Shown here in pieces: positions 7,470 to 16,209 of a DNA stretch of 64,000 bases. Numbering within the stretch: the first letter of the stretch is position 1; the number at the start of each line of letters is the position of its first letter. Made by a program: the position numbers and the translations under genes. The notes beneath the pieces were generated by a model. It ran no database searches. It was given only the letters and a program-made list of their open reading frames with translations, and had not been told where the DNA came from. The stretch covers positions 1 to 64,000 of the forward strand of contig NZ_QNQT01000009.1 of the NCBI RefSeq assembly GCF_003362805.1, in the 5' to 3' direction. This stretch comes from Neobacillus piezotolerans (lineage in GTDB: Bacteria > Bacillota > Bacilli > Bacillales > Cytobacillaceae).

Positions 7470-7774
7470 TGTCAATTGAAGTCGCGATTAACGAATTAAC
7501 CCAAGAATCACAGGAGATCAATCGGAAACTGGAAACCCTTAAGTTTCTTAAAGAAAACAGGTTCGAATCTTTGCTAAGCGAAACTGATGAGCTTGAATTA
7601 ACAACAAATCGCTTAATAGAGAAGATAGACGAAGTTATCCAAAAGCAGATTGATAAAAATCCAAAAGAAATGGATGAAAGGCTAAGGCAGGTATGGTTTG
7701 CGAGCACAAATTCTAAACTGATCATAATCAAAAAAAAGATTGACGACTTGATTTCAGAAATCAGCAAGTTGTAG
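7469..7774 (+). CDS. Small coiled-coil protein (101 aa)
   Basis: Starts in the TAATG overlap with the protease gene, so it is translationally coupled to it. The product is almost entirely heptad-like helix (AINELTQESQEINRKLETLK, ETDELELTTNRLIEKIDEVI), with no membrane segment. In a normal phage the capsid or scaffold gene stands here; this protein is far too short for a capsid but could be a scaffold-like remnant. Unrecognised. Confidence 0.5.
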   Translation: MSIEVAINELTQESQEINRKLETLKFLKENRFESLLSETDELELTTNRLIEKIDEVIQKQIDKNPKEMDERLRQVWFASTNSKLIIIKKKIDDLISEISKL

Positions 7775-7787
7775 GAGGATTTTCCTA

Positions 7788-7946
7788 ATGAAATCCCCAC
7801 TTGATGAAGCCAAGGAATCAAAGGAACTCCAAGCCGTTCACTGTATGAAATGCGGAAAAATGCTTGGGAAAATTGAAGGTAAGGCTGAAATTAAATGCAC
7901 TCGTTGCAAAACAATCAATGCCTACCACACAAAAATAGACGCTTAG
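7788..7946 (+). CDS. Com-like zinc-finger protein (52 aa)
   Basis: Small protein with two CxxC pairs (HCMKCGK and KCTRCK) separated by 15 residues, the pattern of the Mu Com family of zinc-binding translational activators. ATG start with a strong TAGGAGGA site, 13 bases after the coiled-coil gene. It is followed by a hairpin terminator. Com-like genes are widespread in Bacillus prophage late regions; the RNA-binding role is known only for the Mu protein and is assumed here. Confidence 0.65.
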   Translation: MKSPLDEAKESKELQAVHCMKCGKMLGKIEGKAEIKCTRCKTINAYHTKIDA

Positions 7947-7972
7947 ACGTACCCAGAGGCTCCCGAAGTCCA

Positions 7973-8003
7973 CCCACTAAAAAAGAGTGGGGGGGCTTTT
8001 TTT
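7973..8003 (+). terminator. Rho-independent terminator
   Basis: CCCACT (7973-7978), A-rich loop, AGTGGG (7986-7991), then GGGG-C and a run of seven T. It separates the protease block from the tape measure gene. Confidence 0.7.
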
Positions 8004-8033
8004 GTTCCTTCACTCCTGGGAAGGAAGCTGAAC

Positions 8034-11000
8034 ATGGAAGAAATAGGCGCGTTAAAAGTTAGTTTATCCTTGGAAAGTGCAGATTTTACCCGCTCCATGG
8101 CATCGATTGACCGGAACCTCAAAACACTTGGCGGCGAGCTGGCCACGATCAGAAACAAAGGAAAAGAGTGGGGAGAATCAATCCAAGGGCTGACCACAAA
8201 GCAAGATGCTCTTGGCCGTACACTAAACGCTCAGAAGATTAAGGTGGATCAGCTAAGTGATGCATATGAACGGTCTAAACGGGAAAAGGGTGCCGATGCA
8301 AAAGAAACCGAGCAGCTTGCTGTCAAACTGAATAAAGCCGTAGCGGAGTATACCAGGACAGAAACAGAACTTAATCAGGTTAATACCGCGCTGCAGAAGC
8401 AACAAAACGAACTCAAGCAAAGTAAGACCCACTGGGAACGAATGTCTGACTCTATGAAAGAGGCCGGGCAACGGCTTCAGGATGTCGGTGGCCGGATGCA
8501 AGCAGCTGGTCAGGAAATCGCCATGAATTTTGGGGCTGCCGCCGCTGCCATTGGCGCAGGCTTGGGGGTTGCAACCAAAAAGGCCATGGATTTTGAGTCG
8601 CAAATGTCCTCGGTTAAGTCGGTTATGTCCCCTGATGAAGCCAGGAAGTATGGTGCCGAACTTGAAAAACTGGCCATCGTAATGGGAGCTGATACAAAAT
8701 ATTCAGCATTGGAAGCGGCTCAGGGAATCGAGGAGCTTGTAAAAGCCGGGGTATCGATAACCGATGTACTAAAAGGCGGTCTTGAAGGTGCGCTGAATCT
8801 GGCAACCGCCGGAGAACTCCAATTAGCAGATGCCGCGGAAATCGCATCCACAGCCCTAAACGCATTTAAAGCGGATTCCATATCAGTCAGTAAAGCTGCC
8901 GATATTCTTGCGGGTGCGGCAAATGCCTCCGCAACATCAGTCAGCGAAATGAAGTTTAGTTTATCAGCAGTATCCGCGGTAGCAAGCGGGGTCGGTCTTA
9001 GCTTTAAGGATACGTCAACAGCACTTGCTGTAATGGCGCAGAATGGGCTTAAAGGGTCGGATGCAGGTACCTCCCTAAAAACCATGCTACTTCGCTTATC
9101 TCCTACAACCAAGTCGGCATATGAGGCTTTTGACCAACTCGGTTTGGCCACTTACAATAATGCGGCCGGTTATAAATATTTGATTGATAAGGGAATAAAG
9201 CCGGCAAGCCGTCATGTGGAGGATATTACAAAAGGACTTGAGGAACTAACTAAACAGGAGTTAGGATCCCAGGCAAGCAAAGCACAACTGAAAAAACGGT
9301 ATGAGGAAAACTTGAAGGCATCCGGCCTTATGTCTAGTGCGTTTTATAACGAAAAAGGCGAACTGAAATCGATGGCAGACATTGCGGGCATTTTGCAGGA
9401 TGCCATGAAAGATTTGAACAATGAGCAACGGCAAGTATACCTTAATGCCATGTTCGGAACGGATGCAATCCGTGCTGGAAACATCCTCTTTAAGGAGGGC
9501 GCGAAAGGTATTAATGATATGGCCGATGCAATGGACAAAATCAAAGCTGCAGATGTCGCGGCAGAGAAGTTGAATAACCTAAAAGGTAAGATGGAAGAAC
9601 TCTCAGGAGCATTTGAAACGGGATTAATCAGCCTGGGAGATGCACTTCTTCCTGTCATTTCAAAGGCTGTTGAAGGTTTGCAATGGTTAGCTGATGGTTT
9701 TAACGAACTATCACCTGGAATGAAGCAGTTTATCGCCATTGGCGGGTTAATTACCACAGCGGTATTAGGGATGGTAGCGGCTTTCGGAGGATTCTTCGCT
9801 ATTTTGGGTAGCGGTATATCTGGACTAGGAGCACTCGTCGGATTGCTTGGATCAGGTGCGGGATTAGCCGGGGCAGCCGGGGCGGCCGCGGGAGGCACTG
9901 GATTACTAGCTGGTGCGATTACTTTGTTAACTGGTCCCGTCGGGATAGCTGCTGCGGCGATAGCTGGCCTAACCATTGCAGGCGTAGCTTTATATAAGCA
10001 TTTGAGCAAAGACTCAATTCCGGAAGTAGACCGGTTTGGAAATAAGGTTTCGGAAAGCACGAAAAAAGCATTGGATAGTTATTTTACATTGTCTGATGAA
10101 GCTACCAAAAGCCTTATGGAACTTTCGTTTAGCCAGCAGGTTGTAACCAAAGAAATGAAGGACAAACTGGTCGGAATTTACAAGGAAATGAATGGTCAAA
10201 TCCTCGCTAAAATGGATGAACGCCATACTCAGCAGTTGGAACAGTTAAGGAAATTTTTCCAAGAATCTAATGCTTTGACAGTTACAGAAGAACAAAAAAT
10301 CATTAATGAACAACTCAAGAAGCATGAGGAATCCATTAAGAAACAAAAAGAAAAAGAGGCTCAAATACTTGCTATCCTTGAAAAAGCAGTTAAAGAAAAA
10401 AGACAGATTACGGAAAGTGAAGGACTGCAAATCGCTGACATTAATCGTCGAATGAATGAGGACGCGATAAAATATCTCTCTAAAAACGAACTGGAATCCA
10501 AAGCAATACTGGAACGAATGAAATCAACAGCGGGTGATTTAACCGCACGACAAGCAGCGGAGGTTGTACAGTCATCCTATAAGCAAAAAGAAGAGGCGGT
10601 AAAAGCGGCTAACGAGATGGCTGATGAGAAAATAAAAGCTTGGATCAGACTCAGGGATGAAACTGGAGAAATTAATGCGGAACAATTCGAAAGGCTCAAA
10701 GCCGAATCAATTAAACAGCGAGATGAAGTGGTTTCCAAGGCCAAAGATATGCACCAAAAAGTTGTAGCAGCGGCAAAAGCCCAGGCGACAGAGCATGTCA
10801 ATGAGGTCGACTGGGAAACCGGTCAGGTCCGTTCGAAGTTCGGGAAAATGCTCGAGGATATTAAAACCCAGCCATGGCACGAAACAGGTAAGGATATCAT
10901 GGGTGGATTAATCTCCGGAATCCAAGTTATGATGAACCCGTTATCTGCGATCCTTAAAGGGGTTGCCAAAATGATTCCTGACACATTAAAAGACAAGCTA

Positions 11001-11291
11001 GATATCAATTCACCTTCTAAGGTACTTGCGGATCAGGTAGGTAAATGGATTCCTTTAGGAGTAGCGGAAGGTATCACCAAAAACTTAGCAGCTGTAAATA
11101 TGGCAGCGATTAGAATGACAAGTGCCGCCGTTCCGTCGATGGGTCCAAACGGACCACTAGGAAACTCATATTCAACAGCAAGTAATACCTACCATATCGG
11201 TAACATCACTATCACTTCGGATGATATGATGAAAGCAGGACAAGTCGTTCGATTCTTTGAACTTTTACCACAGGCAATTAAAGCGAGGTAA
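8034..11291 (+). CDS. Phage tail tape measure protein (TP901 family)
   Basis: A 1085-residue tape measure protein; in complete phages its length sets tail length and it enters the cell during DNA injection. N-terminal coiled coil (about 20-150), TP901 core from about 180 to 530 (MDFESQMSSVKSVMSPDEARKYG; ASATSVSEMKFSLSAVSAVA), a hydrophobic Gly/Ala-rich segment (about 565-650) typical of tape measures, then charged coiled coil and the usual DINSPSKVLADQVGKWIPLG end. ATG after GGGAAGGAAGC. It is full length and open. The rest of the tail genes are absent apart from the following small gene, which is unusual for a functional prophage. Confidence 0.93.
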   Translation: MEEIGALKVSLSLESADFTRSMASIDRNLKTLGGELATIRNKGKEWGESIQGLTTKQDALGRTLNAQKIKVDQLSDAYERSKREKGADAKETEQLAVKLNKAVAEYTRTETELNQVNTALQKQQNELKQSKTHWERMSDSMKEAGQRLQDVGGRMQAAGQEIAMNFGAAAAAIGAGLGVATKKAMDFESQMSSVKSVMSPDEARKYGAELEKLAIVMGADTKYSALEAAQGIEELVKAGVSITDVLKGGLEGALNLATAGELQLADAAEIASTALNAFKADSISVSKAADILAGAANASATSVSEMKFSLSAVSAVASGVGLSFKDTSTALAVMAQNGLKGSDAGTSLKTMLLRLSPTTKSAYEAFDQLGLATYNNAAGYKYLIDKGIKPASRHVEDITKGLEELTKQELGSQASKAQLKKRYEENLKASGLMSSAFYNEKGELKSMADIAGILQDAMKDLNNEQRQVYLNAMFGTDAIRAGNILFKEGAKGINDMADAMDKIKAADVAAEKLNNLKGKMEELSGAFETGLISLGDALLPVISKAVEGLQWLADGFNELSPGMKQFIAIGGLITTAVLGMVAAFGGFFAILGSGISGLGALVGLLGSGAGLAGAAGAAAGGTGLLAGAITLLTGPVGIAAAAIAGLTIAGVALYKHLSKDSIPEVDRFGNKVSESTKKALDSYFTLSDEATKSLMELSFSQQVVTKEMKDKLVGIYKEMNGQILAKMDERHTQQLEQLRKFFQESNALTVTEEQKIINEQLKKHEESIKKQKEKEAQILAILEKAVKEKRQITESEGLQIADINRRMNEDAIKYLSKNELESKAILERMKSTAGDLTARQAAEVVQSSYKQKEEAVKAANEMADEKIKAWIRLRDETGEINAEQFERLKAESIKQRDEVVSKAKDMHQKVVAAAKAQATEHVNEVDWETGQVRSKFGKMLEDIKTQPWHETGKDIMGGLISGIQVMMNPLSAILKGVAKMIPDTLKDKLDINSPSKVLADQVGKWIPLGVAEGITKNLAAVNMAAIRMTSAAVPSMGPNGPLGNSYSTASNTYHIGNITITSDDMMKAGQVVRFFELLPQAIKAR

Positions 11292-11295
11292 TAAC

Positions 11296-11655
11296 ATGTA
11301 TCACCCGGTAGTACTTGGTGGTTTGGAATGGCTTTACAATGTGTACGAAAATCCCTCTGAATCTACTAACTTTCTCACTCCAGAAGGACGGTGGCTTTGG
11401 GAAAAGGAACAAGCGCAGATCCTGCAGCTCGTTAAAGGCGTGTTGGGAGAGGATTTAAAGACAGTGGGATTTTCCGGGAACCCTGAGTTTCCTCAAAAAA
11501 ATCAAGCTATTGTTAAGGTGACAGCAACAGCGCAACTTGGGATAGAAGTGGGAACAGTTGAAACAAGAGGGCTTAAAATCCCACTTATTAACCGGAAAAA
11601 TCATTGGTATGTAGACCTTCCAACCTTTGTGAAGTGGTACTTGGATAAAGAATGA
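11296..11655 (+). CDS. Hypothetical protein downstream of tape measure
   Basis: A 119-residue soluble protein, ATG at 11296 with GCGAGGT at the right distance; a longer reading would overlap the tape measure gene. It starts MYHPVVLGGLEWLYNVY and contains WLWEKEQAQILQLVKG, then beta-type segments. No family recognised. In phages the gene after the tape measure encodes a distal tail protein, but this one is too short for that. It ends at a strong terminator. Confidence 0.55.
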   Translation: MYHPVVLGGLEWLYNVYENPSESTNFLTPEGRWLWEKEQAQILQLVKGVLGEDLKTVGFSGNPEFPQKNQAIVKVTATAQLGIEVGTVETRGLKIPLINRKNHWYVDLPTFVKWYLDKE

Positions 11656-11660
11656 AGAGA

Positions 11661-11703
11661 GGCTCCGGGAGTTATTCCGGAGCCGTTTATTATAAGCTTT
11701 TTA
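11661..11703 (+). terminator. Rho-independent terminator
   Basis: GGCTCCGG (11661-11668), 8-base loop, CCGGAGCC (11677-11684), followed by GTTTATTATAAGCTTTTT. Ends the tape measure transcript. Confidence 0.75.
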
Positions 11704-11710
11704 GTTTTAG

Positions 11711-11869
11711 GACAATCGGTTTTTCAGAGGGCAACCACCACCGGCGGGAATATTTTCTTTTCAGCCGGCTGCTAGGGTTCGGGCTTTGAGGGAAGAATTA
11801 CAGGAGGCAAAAGAAGCGGGGCAACAAAAAAAAGCCCAGGAAGGGCTTCATGAGATGGTTCAGCGTTGA
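11711..11869 (+). pseudogene. C-terminal remnant of an unidentified gene
   Basis: An open stretch of 52 codons ending in TGA with no start codon or ribosome site. It encodes a plausible protein end: GQPPPAGIFSFQPAARVRAL, then the coiled-coil LREELQEAKEAGQQKKAQEG. It has its own downstream hairpin. This is most simply the 3' end of a phage gene left after an internal deletion that removed the genes between the tape measure and the right arm. The parent gene is not identified. Confidence 0.45.
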
Positions 11870-11873
11870 ATAA

Positions 11874-11899
11874 CAGGCATCCAAAAGGGTGCTTTTTAT
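11874..11899. terminator. Terminator hairpin between convergent genes
   Basis: GGCATCC, AAAA loop, GGGTGC, then TTTTTATTC. It lies after the gene remnant and overlaps the end of the convergent minus-strand gene. Confidence 0.55.
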
Positions 11900-12108
11900 T
11901 CTTCCTTGGCAATCATTAAGCGACGACGATTAAGAAAGGGAAACCCAAATTCTTTACAGCTTTCAACTAAGTCTTCTAAGACTTTTATAATTTCTTTTTC
12001 CTCTTCTTCTGATAGGAGATAGTAATAACCAGGGTTAACTACAGCGTCTATATAAGAATACTCCTCGCCGGCCCACTTTAGCTGGATAGTAATTAAATCT
12101 TGACTCAT
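11896..12108 (-). CDS. Small acidic hypothetical protein (70 aa)
   Basis: Starts at the second ATG (MSQDLITI), which has AAAGGAGGTGG about 10 bases upstream; the first ATG would be too close to it. The product is acidic in the middle (LLSEEEEKEIIKVLEDLVES) with a basic tail. No family recognised. It stands alone on the minus strand, separated by 264 bases from the replication-relaxation gene, with AT-rich DNA upstream that may hold its promoter. Confidence 0.55.
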   Translation of the reverse strand: MSQDLITIQLKWAGEEYSYIDAVVNPGYYYLLSEEEEKEIIKVLEDLVESCKEFGFPFLNRRRLMIAKEE

Positions 12109-12372
12109 TCTCATTCCACCTCCTTTTATATAATTCTAGCAAGCTAAAAGGGGCCATCGTTAGCAAAGGCGATAAGTTTTTTAAGATAGTCCTTTTTACA
12201 CGAAACACTATACTAATTAGCAACGGTTAATGTTTGCTGATTGCAAACCGTTTGTAAGACAGGCATAATCCCTTGGCACATCAAGCTTTTCAACCAGTTA
12301 CAAAGGATTCTTCCGTGAATTATTCTTCGGATTAAAATAATCCTCCTTGTAATCCATCAAATAATCTTTAAA

Positions 12373-13020
12373 TCAGCCTGATTTAAGTTTCAAGGAACCG
12401 GTTGATTTTATTTCGGTTTGGGGTTCGTAAAGACTCACCAGCTGGCCGATATTTTGGATTTGAATGAACTTGACCACCGAACTATCTATTTTGTATCTGG
12501 AGTCCGTCACCAGGATAACAGGCGGGAACACTTTTCTCTCCGTAGGCTGCCAAGGCTCCTTTTGCCATTCCCCGCTTTGAAAATACGCTTCATACCGGTT
12601 CACCTTATCACCCATAACTCTTTCAGAATAGACTGATCGCTGTATCTCCACAAAAAACGGCGCCCGCTTCCAAATCATGAAGACGTCGGGCTCCATAAAC
12701 CCTTTTCCGTATTTAGGTTCAACCAGGAAGGCTTTTGGAGGCTCATACTTGAGCAAATCCTTATAAACCTCCACAATCTTTAAAAAATGCGGGATTTTGG
12801 CGGAATCCTTCTTGACTCCTGGCGGGGAAGGGAAGTAAATATAGGGCTGCCGGTCTTTGTTCACCTCGATATGCCCATCCCTTCGCAACCTTTTCAGAAC
12901 CGTATTGCAGCTTGTTATAGGCTGTTTTAAGCCATTGAAATGCAAGTCTATTATGTCATCCCTCGTAAGGCATCGAAACCGCTCCAAATCCCGGACAATG
13001 GCCATATCTCTTTTCCTCAT
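12373..13020 (-). CDS. Replication-relaxation family protein
   Basis: A 215-residue protein with the winged-helix start of this family (MAIVRDLERFRCLTRDDIID, then a helix-turn-helix and CNTVLKRLRRDGHIEV), followed by a basic region containing the conserved PDVFMIWKRAPFFVEIQRSV, which resembles a nuclease-like fold motif. Known members lie on Firmicute plasmids and prophages beside FtsK-like ATPases. The start overlaps the FtsK stop as ATGA, so the two are translationally coupled. The exact activity is unproven for the family; a role in plasmid-like replication or DNA processing is presumed. Confidence 0.75.
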   Translation of the reverse strand: MRKRDMAIVRDLERFRCLTRDDIIDLHFNGLKQPITSCNTVLKRLRRDGHIEVNKDRQPYIYFPSPPGVKKDSAKIPHFLKIVEVYKDLLKYEPPKAFLVEPKYGKGFMEPDVFMIWKRAPFFVEIQRSVYSERVMGDKVNRYEAYFQSGEWQKEPWQPTERKVFPPVILVTDSRYKIDSSVVKFIQIQNIGQLVSLYEPQTEIKSTGSLKLKSG

Positions 13021-14165
13021 ATGTCCAACACCCCAAACACGTTTTCTTCCACTTCTTTCAGGTCAATCACAGAAGCTTCGGGTTGCCCTGTATTCGTTTC
13101 TTTTGGCTTTGGGCACCTGTACCCCTTCAATAGCTCCTTCGCTTCGCCTGTGCCCAAATATGGAGCCTGCACCTCTTTTAATTCGGTAAATGCTGGAATC
13201 TTTAGGAGCATGCGCCCAGATTCCTTCAACTTTTCGCTACCTGGAGTTCCTATGATTCTCGAATTAATCAAATCGGCACATTTAAAGCCCATCCGAACGG
13301 TAAGATTGTTCTTCAGCTTCCCATCCAACACGTTCCGATCGGGCCGCTGCATGGAGAGGATAAGGAAAACGCCCAGGGCGCGCCCTATTGCGCTAATCTC
13401 TTCGACAAGGGCCATGATCTTCTTCTCTGTCTGTAGCAGGGCCACCTCATCGATGCAAAGGACGATGTAAGGCAGCTGTTCCTCCAAATCGTCTATATGG
13501 GAAACCTCCCTGGAATCCAGGATGTCGCCTCTGCGCCTCATTTCCCTCTGAAGATAGTTCAAAACAGGCTCCATAGATGTAGGGGTGACGAATACCCCTC
13601 GCACATGTTCCACGTTCCTAAACAGATGGAATTCAGAGCGTTTTAAGTCACAAAGGTATAGTTCCAGCCTGGAAGGTGGCAAAGCCCGGATAAGGGTACT
13701 TAGGACGCTTCTCAGCTGTGTTGATTTCCCAGAACCTGTTTCGCCGGCAATAAGGATATGCGGGTTCTTCACAAGGTCGAAAGCAATCCAATTACCGCTC
13801 AAATCCATGCCCGCGATAATCGGCAATGCCAAGCCCTTAATAAGAGGTTCATAGGTTTCGAAATTGTAAGTGAGTTCCGAGGGGAGGGACGATGAAAAGA
13901 CCTTTAGCAAAAAGGTTTTGACATCGCCTTCGAGTGATACGGAAGTTCCGAAAACCTGCTGGAATGCAAAGAAATTCTTGTTTAATAGTTTTGGATCTAG
14001 GCCCCCCGGGAGTGTAAAAACATACTCCGTCGAATGCGCCTCCGAGCGGATTGAACGGATTTTAGGGAAAATTTTTCGGTCGTCAGCTACGGTCTTATAA
14101 ATGCCGGCATACCGGAACGCTTTAATGAGGTTGTGTCGCGCCTTCATGTTCGCCCAAAAGCTCAT
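13017..14165 (-). CDS. FtsK/SpoIIIE-type DNA translocase
   Basis: A 382-residue ATPase with Walker A GETGSGKST (about 141-149) and Walker B YIVLCIDEVALL (about 233-244), ending in an acidic tail. It lacks the membrane N-terminus and the C-terminal gamma winged helix of chromosomal FtsK, so it is the short mobile-element form. The ATG at 14165 is chosen because GAGGTGG lies just upstream and it overlaps the membrane-protein stop as ATGA. Gene order (membrane protein, translocase, replication-relaxation protein) is typical of Bacillus phage right arms and small mobile elements. It may move element DNA during replication, partition or transfer. Confidence 0.88.
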   Translation of the reverse strand: MSFWANMKARHNLIKAFRYAGIYKTVADDRKIFPKIRSIRSEAHSTEYVFTLPGGLDPKLLNKNFFAFQQVFGTSVSLEGDVKTFLLKVFSSSLPSELTYNFETYEPLIKGLALPIIAGMDLSGNWIAFDLVKNPHILIAGETGSGKSTQLRSVLSTLIRALPPSRLELYLCDLKRSEFHLFRNVEHVRGVFVTPTSMEPVLNYLQREMRRRGDILDSREVSHIDDLEEQLPYIVLCIDEVALLQTEKKIMALVEEISAIGRALGVFLILSMQRPDRNVLDGKLKNNLTVRMGFKCADLINSRIIGTPGSEKLKESGRMLLKIPAFTELKEVQAPYLGTGEAKELLKGYRCPKPKETNTGQPEASVIDLKEVEENVFGVLDI

Positions 14166-14350
14166 GGCAGCCACCTCAGCATAGGATTGAATTCAAGAAA
14201 ATAAATACCCGCGGCAAAACCCGCCAAAGGGAGGACCAATTTTACAAACGTTCCAAGCCAATGATACCCCAAAGAATCCGCAAGTGAATCTGTTAAAGCT
14301 GTAACCATGATCCCGCCAGCTGCAATCAACAAAGGTGCCTCAAACAACAT
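14162..14350 (-). CDS. Small membrane protein coupled to FtsK
   Basis: A 62-residue protein with two hydrophobic segments (PLLIAAGGIMVTALTDSLA and TFVKLVLPLAGFAAGIYFL). ATG with GAGGAGGAA upstream; its stop overlaps the FtsK start as ATGA. It may anchor the soluble translocase at the membrane, a role played by the N-terminal membrane domain in chromosomal FtsK. That function is inferred from position only. Confidence 0.7.
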   Translation of the reverse strand: MLFEAPLLIAAGGIMVTALTDSLADSLGYHWLGTFVKLVLPLAGFAAGIYFLEFNPMLRWLP

Positions 14351-14376
14351 CAATATTCCTCCTCGGTTTTATATTA

Positions 14377-14590
14377 CCAAGCGCTTGGAGATTGTCTGAA
14401 CTTTTCGGACATCTAATTTTCAGAAAAATTGCAGACCCCCTCACACTCCCCCTTCAGGCCTTCCGGCTTCGCCTCCCTCTAAACACTTTTTCAATTGTTT
14501 TTCTTAACCGCTTCCAGGTGGCAATTACCTTGGTAAAGTTACTTTGGTAAATAACTTGATTAAAAACAAGAAAGCTTTTTACCAGGTACC
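14377..14590. promoter_or_regulatory. Divergent control region with palindromes and TTACC repeats
   Basis: Between the FtsK operon and the XRE gene (355 bases without a gene) lie the perfect palindrome CCAAGCGCTTGG (14377-14388), two tandem dyads TTACCTTGGTAA (14525-14536) and TTACTTTGGTAA (14539-14550) starting 14 bases apart, and a third related copy TTACCAGGTA (14579-14588). These look like operators for the neighbouring XRE protein or iterons of an origin. Confidence 0.5.
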
Positions 14591-14705
14591 TTGATAGATA
14601 CTATTCAGCATAGATTGTCCATGTTTCACGTTTTTTGGATGTTTAGAAAATTAAATCCTTGGCCAAGCTGTTACCAATTTCAAAGAGGGGAAAGTGGTGA
14701 CTTAG

Positions 14706-14942
14706 ATGGATTGGTCATTTTTAGGGAAGAAGCGTTCAAAATTCGGGAGATTCCTGGATAAAAACGAACTTACTCAACAGGAAGTTGTAAAGAGAAGTGG
14801 GGTAAGCCGGGGGACGATCAGCCGGCTATGCCAGCCGGAAAGTGAAGATGGCCCAACAATGAAGAATGCATCAAAGATAATTCGTGCACTTAGGGATCTC
14901 ACTGGTAAGGATGTGCATTTTGAGGATTTTTGGAGGATGTAA
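14706..14942 (+). CDS. XRE-family regulator of the right arm
   Basis: A 78-residue single-domain helix-turn-helix protein (LTQQEVVKRSGVSRGTISRL). ATG with AAGTGGTGA upstream. It is divergent from the FtsK operon across a region with several dyads, so it is the likely regulator of that operon and of itself. The C-terminal WRM overlaps the start of the next small gene as TAATG. Similar XRE proteins accompany FtsK/replication-relaxation pairs elsewhere in Firmicutes. Confidence 0.8.
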   Translation: MDWSFLGKKRSKFGRFLDKNELTQQEVVKRSGVSRGTISRLCQPESEDGPTMKNASKIIRALRDLTGKDVHFEDFWRM

Positions 14943-15103
14943 TGTATAGAGAGAAAGAAAATTCGGAGAGGATTATTGAGATAACCGGCAGACACGGGAA
15001 AATAAATCTGGTAGTGCCCAATAGGCAACCAACAAAAGGACAACTAAACCAGTTGTACAGAGCGATTGCACAATCAATTTTAAACTCACATAAGAAAAAG
15101 TAA
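14942..15103 (+). CDS. Small hypothetical protein coupled to XRE (53 aa)
   Basis: ATG in the TAATG overlap with the XRE stop, with TTGGAGGAT upstream. The product (MYREKENSERIIEITGRHGK...) is polar and basic at its end, with a motif TKGQLNQLYRAIAQS. No family recognised. Tight coupling suggests it works with the regulator. The next 212 bases are AT-rich and hold no other gene. Confidence 0.6.
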   Translation: MYREKENSERIIEITGRHGKINLVVPNRQPTKGQLNQLYRAIAQSILNSHKKK

Positions 15104-15315
15104 AGTATAGGGGACTTGGGACAGTGGTTTATTATCGAAAAAACGAACAATAATTCGAATAAGTGAAGCGACCTTTTATTAATGATGGATAAGGCTGGCG
15201 TTCTTGGCCAGGATAGAAAGCGAGAAAAGTAAAGGATAAGTCCAAAAGCATAAGAAGGAATTTGTAATAATTTGGCGAATTTAACCAATAAAACCGACTT
15301 AAAAGGGGAATTGGA

Positions 15316-16209
15316 ATGAGAAGCCGAACTTTTTTTGCTGCCAAAATTAATATTCACGGAAATATATTTAGTCAAGATCTGGATGAATTAATCTTTGTAC
15401 ATATCCCTAGGGTGATACTTGAATCTGAATCAAAGAGAATACATTCCTGGAACTGGTCTTTTACCGATATAGAAAGCATAAATGTGGAAAATAGAAACCT
15501 CATTACTGGCAACTTAACAAAATCTAAACATGCAAATCAAAATGTGAAAGTTGGAAAGAAAACGGTAAAGAAAAAGTCAGAAGATGAATTAGCTCACACA
15601 GCTTTTTTTGTTTATGATATTTCTAATGAAATATTAGTACATGAAAGCACTGGAGCGATAAGCCAATTTGACTTTAGAAGAGTTTTTACTGATCTCCTTA
15701 GCCGGGATCCACTGGTAGGGGAAGTTAAAATACTCCCAATCCCAGAACCTCATAAGCTAAGGCAGGAATTGTTATCCATAGAAAAAATAACGACAGTAAC
15801 ATTTCATTTAATTCACCCTAATCCCGGGAAAAGGGAATTTGATCTCTATCAAAGTCTAATCCATGATTATGGTTTGAAAGAACTGGACATTTCAATGTCG
15901 AATAAAGAAGGATTCCCAGTTGTTGAGGATAAAGATAAAGACGGGGAAGCAGATTTTAAACCAGCAATTGAAAGTGGTATATCATTGGTTGAATCAGGTT
16001 ATGGTGATGTGGAATTTGCTGGGTTTGATGAAGTTGTCGTTCAAGGGAAAAAGAAAAAACGGATTACAAGAAAAAAGAAGAGATTTTCTTCTCGACGCTC
16101 GGTTAGAAATATGAAAACTGAAGAAACTGATAAACCTAAGTTGCTGAGCAAGATAGCTTCTTTTATTATGAGTGTAAAAGATAAAAAGGACGTAGGTGAA
16201 AAATATTGA
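15316..16209 (+). CDS. DUF4747-like protein, first gene of right-end cargo pair
   Basis: A 297-residue soluble protein. It starts RTFFAAKINIHGNIFSQDLD, has a middle AFFVYDISNEILVHESTGAI and ITTVTFHLIHPNPGKREFDL, and a basic tail (KGKKKKRITRKKKRFSSRRS). The order KINIxG, then a central beta region, then HxxxPNP matches what I recall of DUF4747, a family of unknown function; this needs a profile search. ATG with AAAAGGGG upstream. It overlaps the next gene by 4 bases. It is more AT-rich than the core genome and sits at the end of the element, where accessory cargo is usual. Function unknown; defence is a hypothesis. Confidence 0.6.
   Translation: MRSRTFFAAKINIHGNIFSQDLDELIFVHIPRVILESESKRIHSWNWSFTDIESINVENRNLITGNLTKSKHANQNVKVGKKTVKKKSEDELAHTAFFVYDISNEILVHESTGAISQFDFRRVFTDLLSRDPLVGEVKILPIPEPHKLRQELLSIEKITTVTFHLIHPNPGKREFDLYQSLIHDYGLKELDISMSNKEGFPVVEDKDKDGEADFKPAIESGISLVESGYGDVEFAGFDEVVVQGKKKKRITRKKKRFSSRRSVRNMKTEETDKPKLLSKIASFIMSVKDKKDVGEKY

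Noticed and set aside
9344-10060. 238-codon minus-strand frame inside the tape measure gene
   Set aside because: Antisense shadow of the Gly/Ala-rich part of the tape measure gene; no ribosome site and composition dominated by Pro, Ala and Ser.
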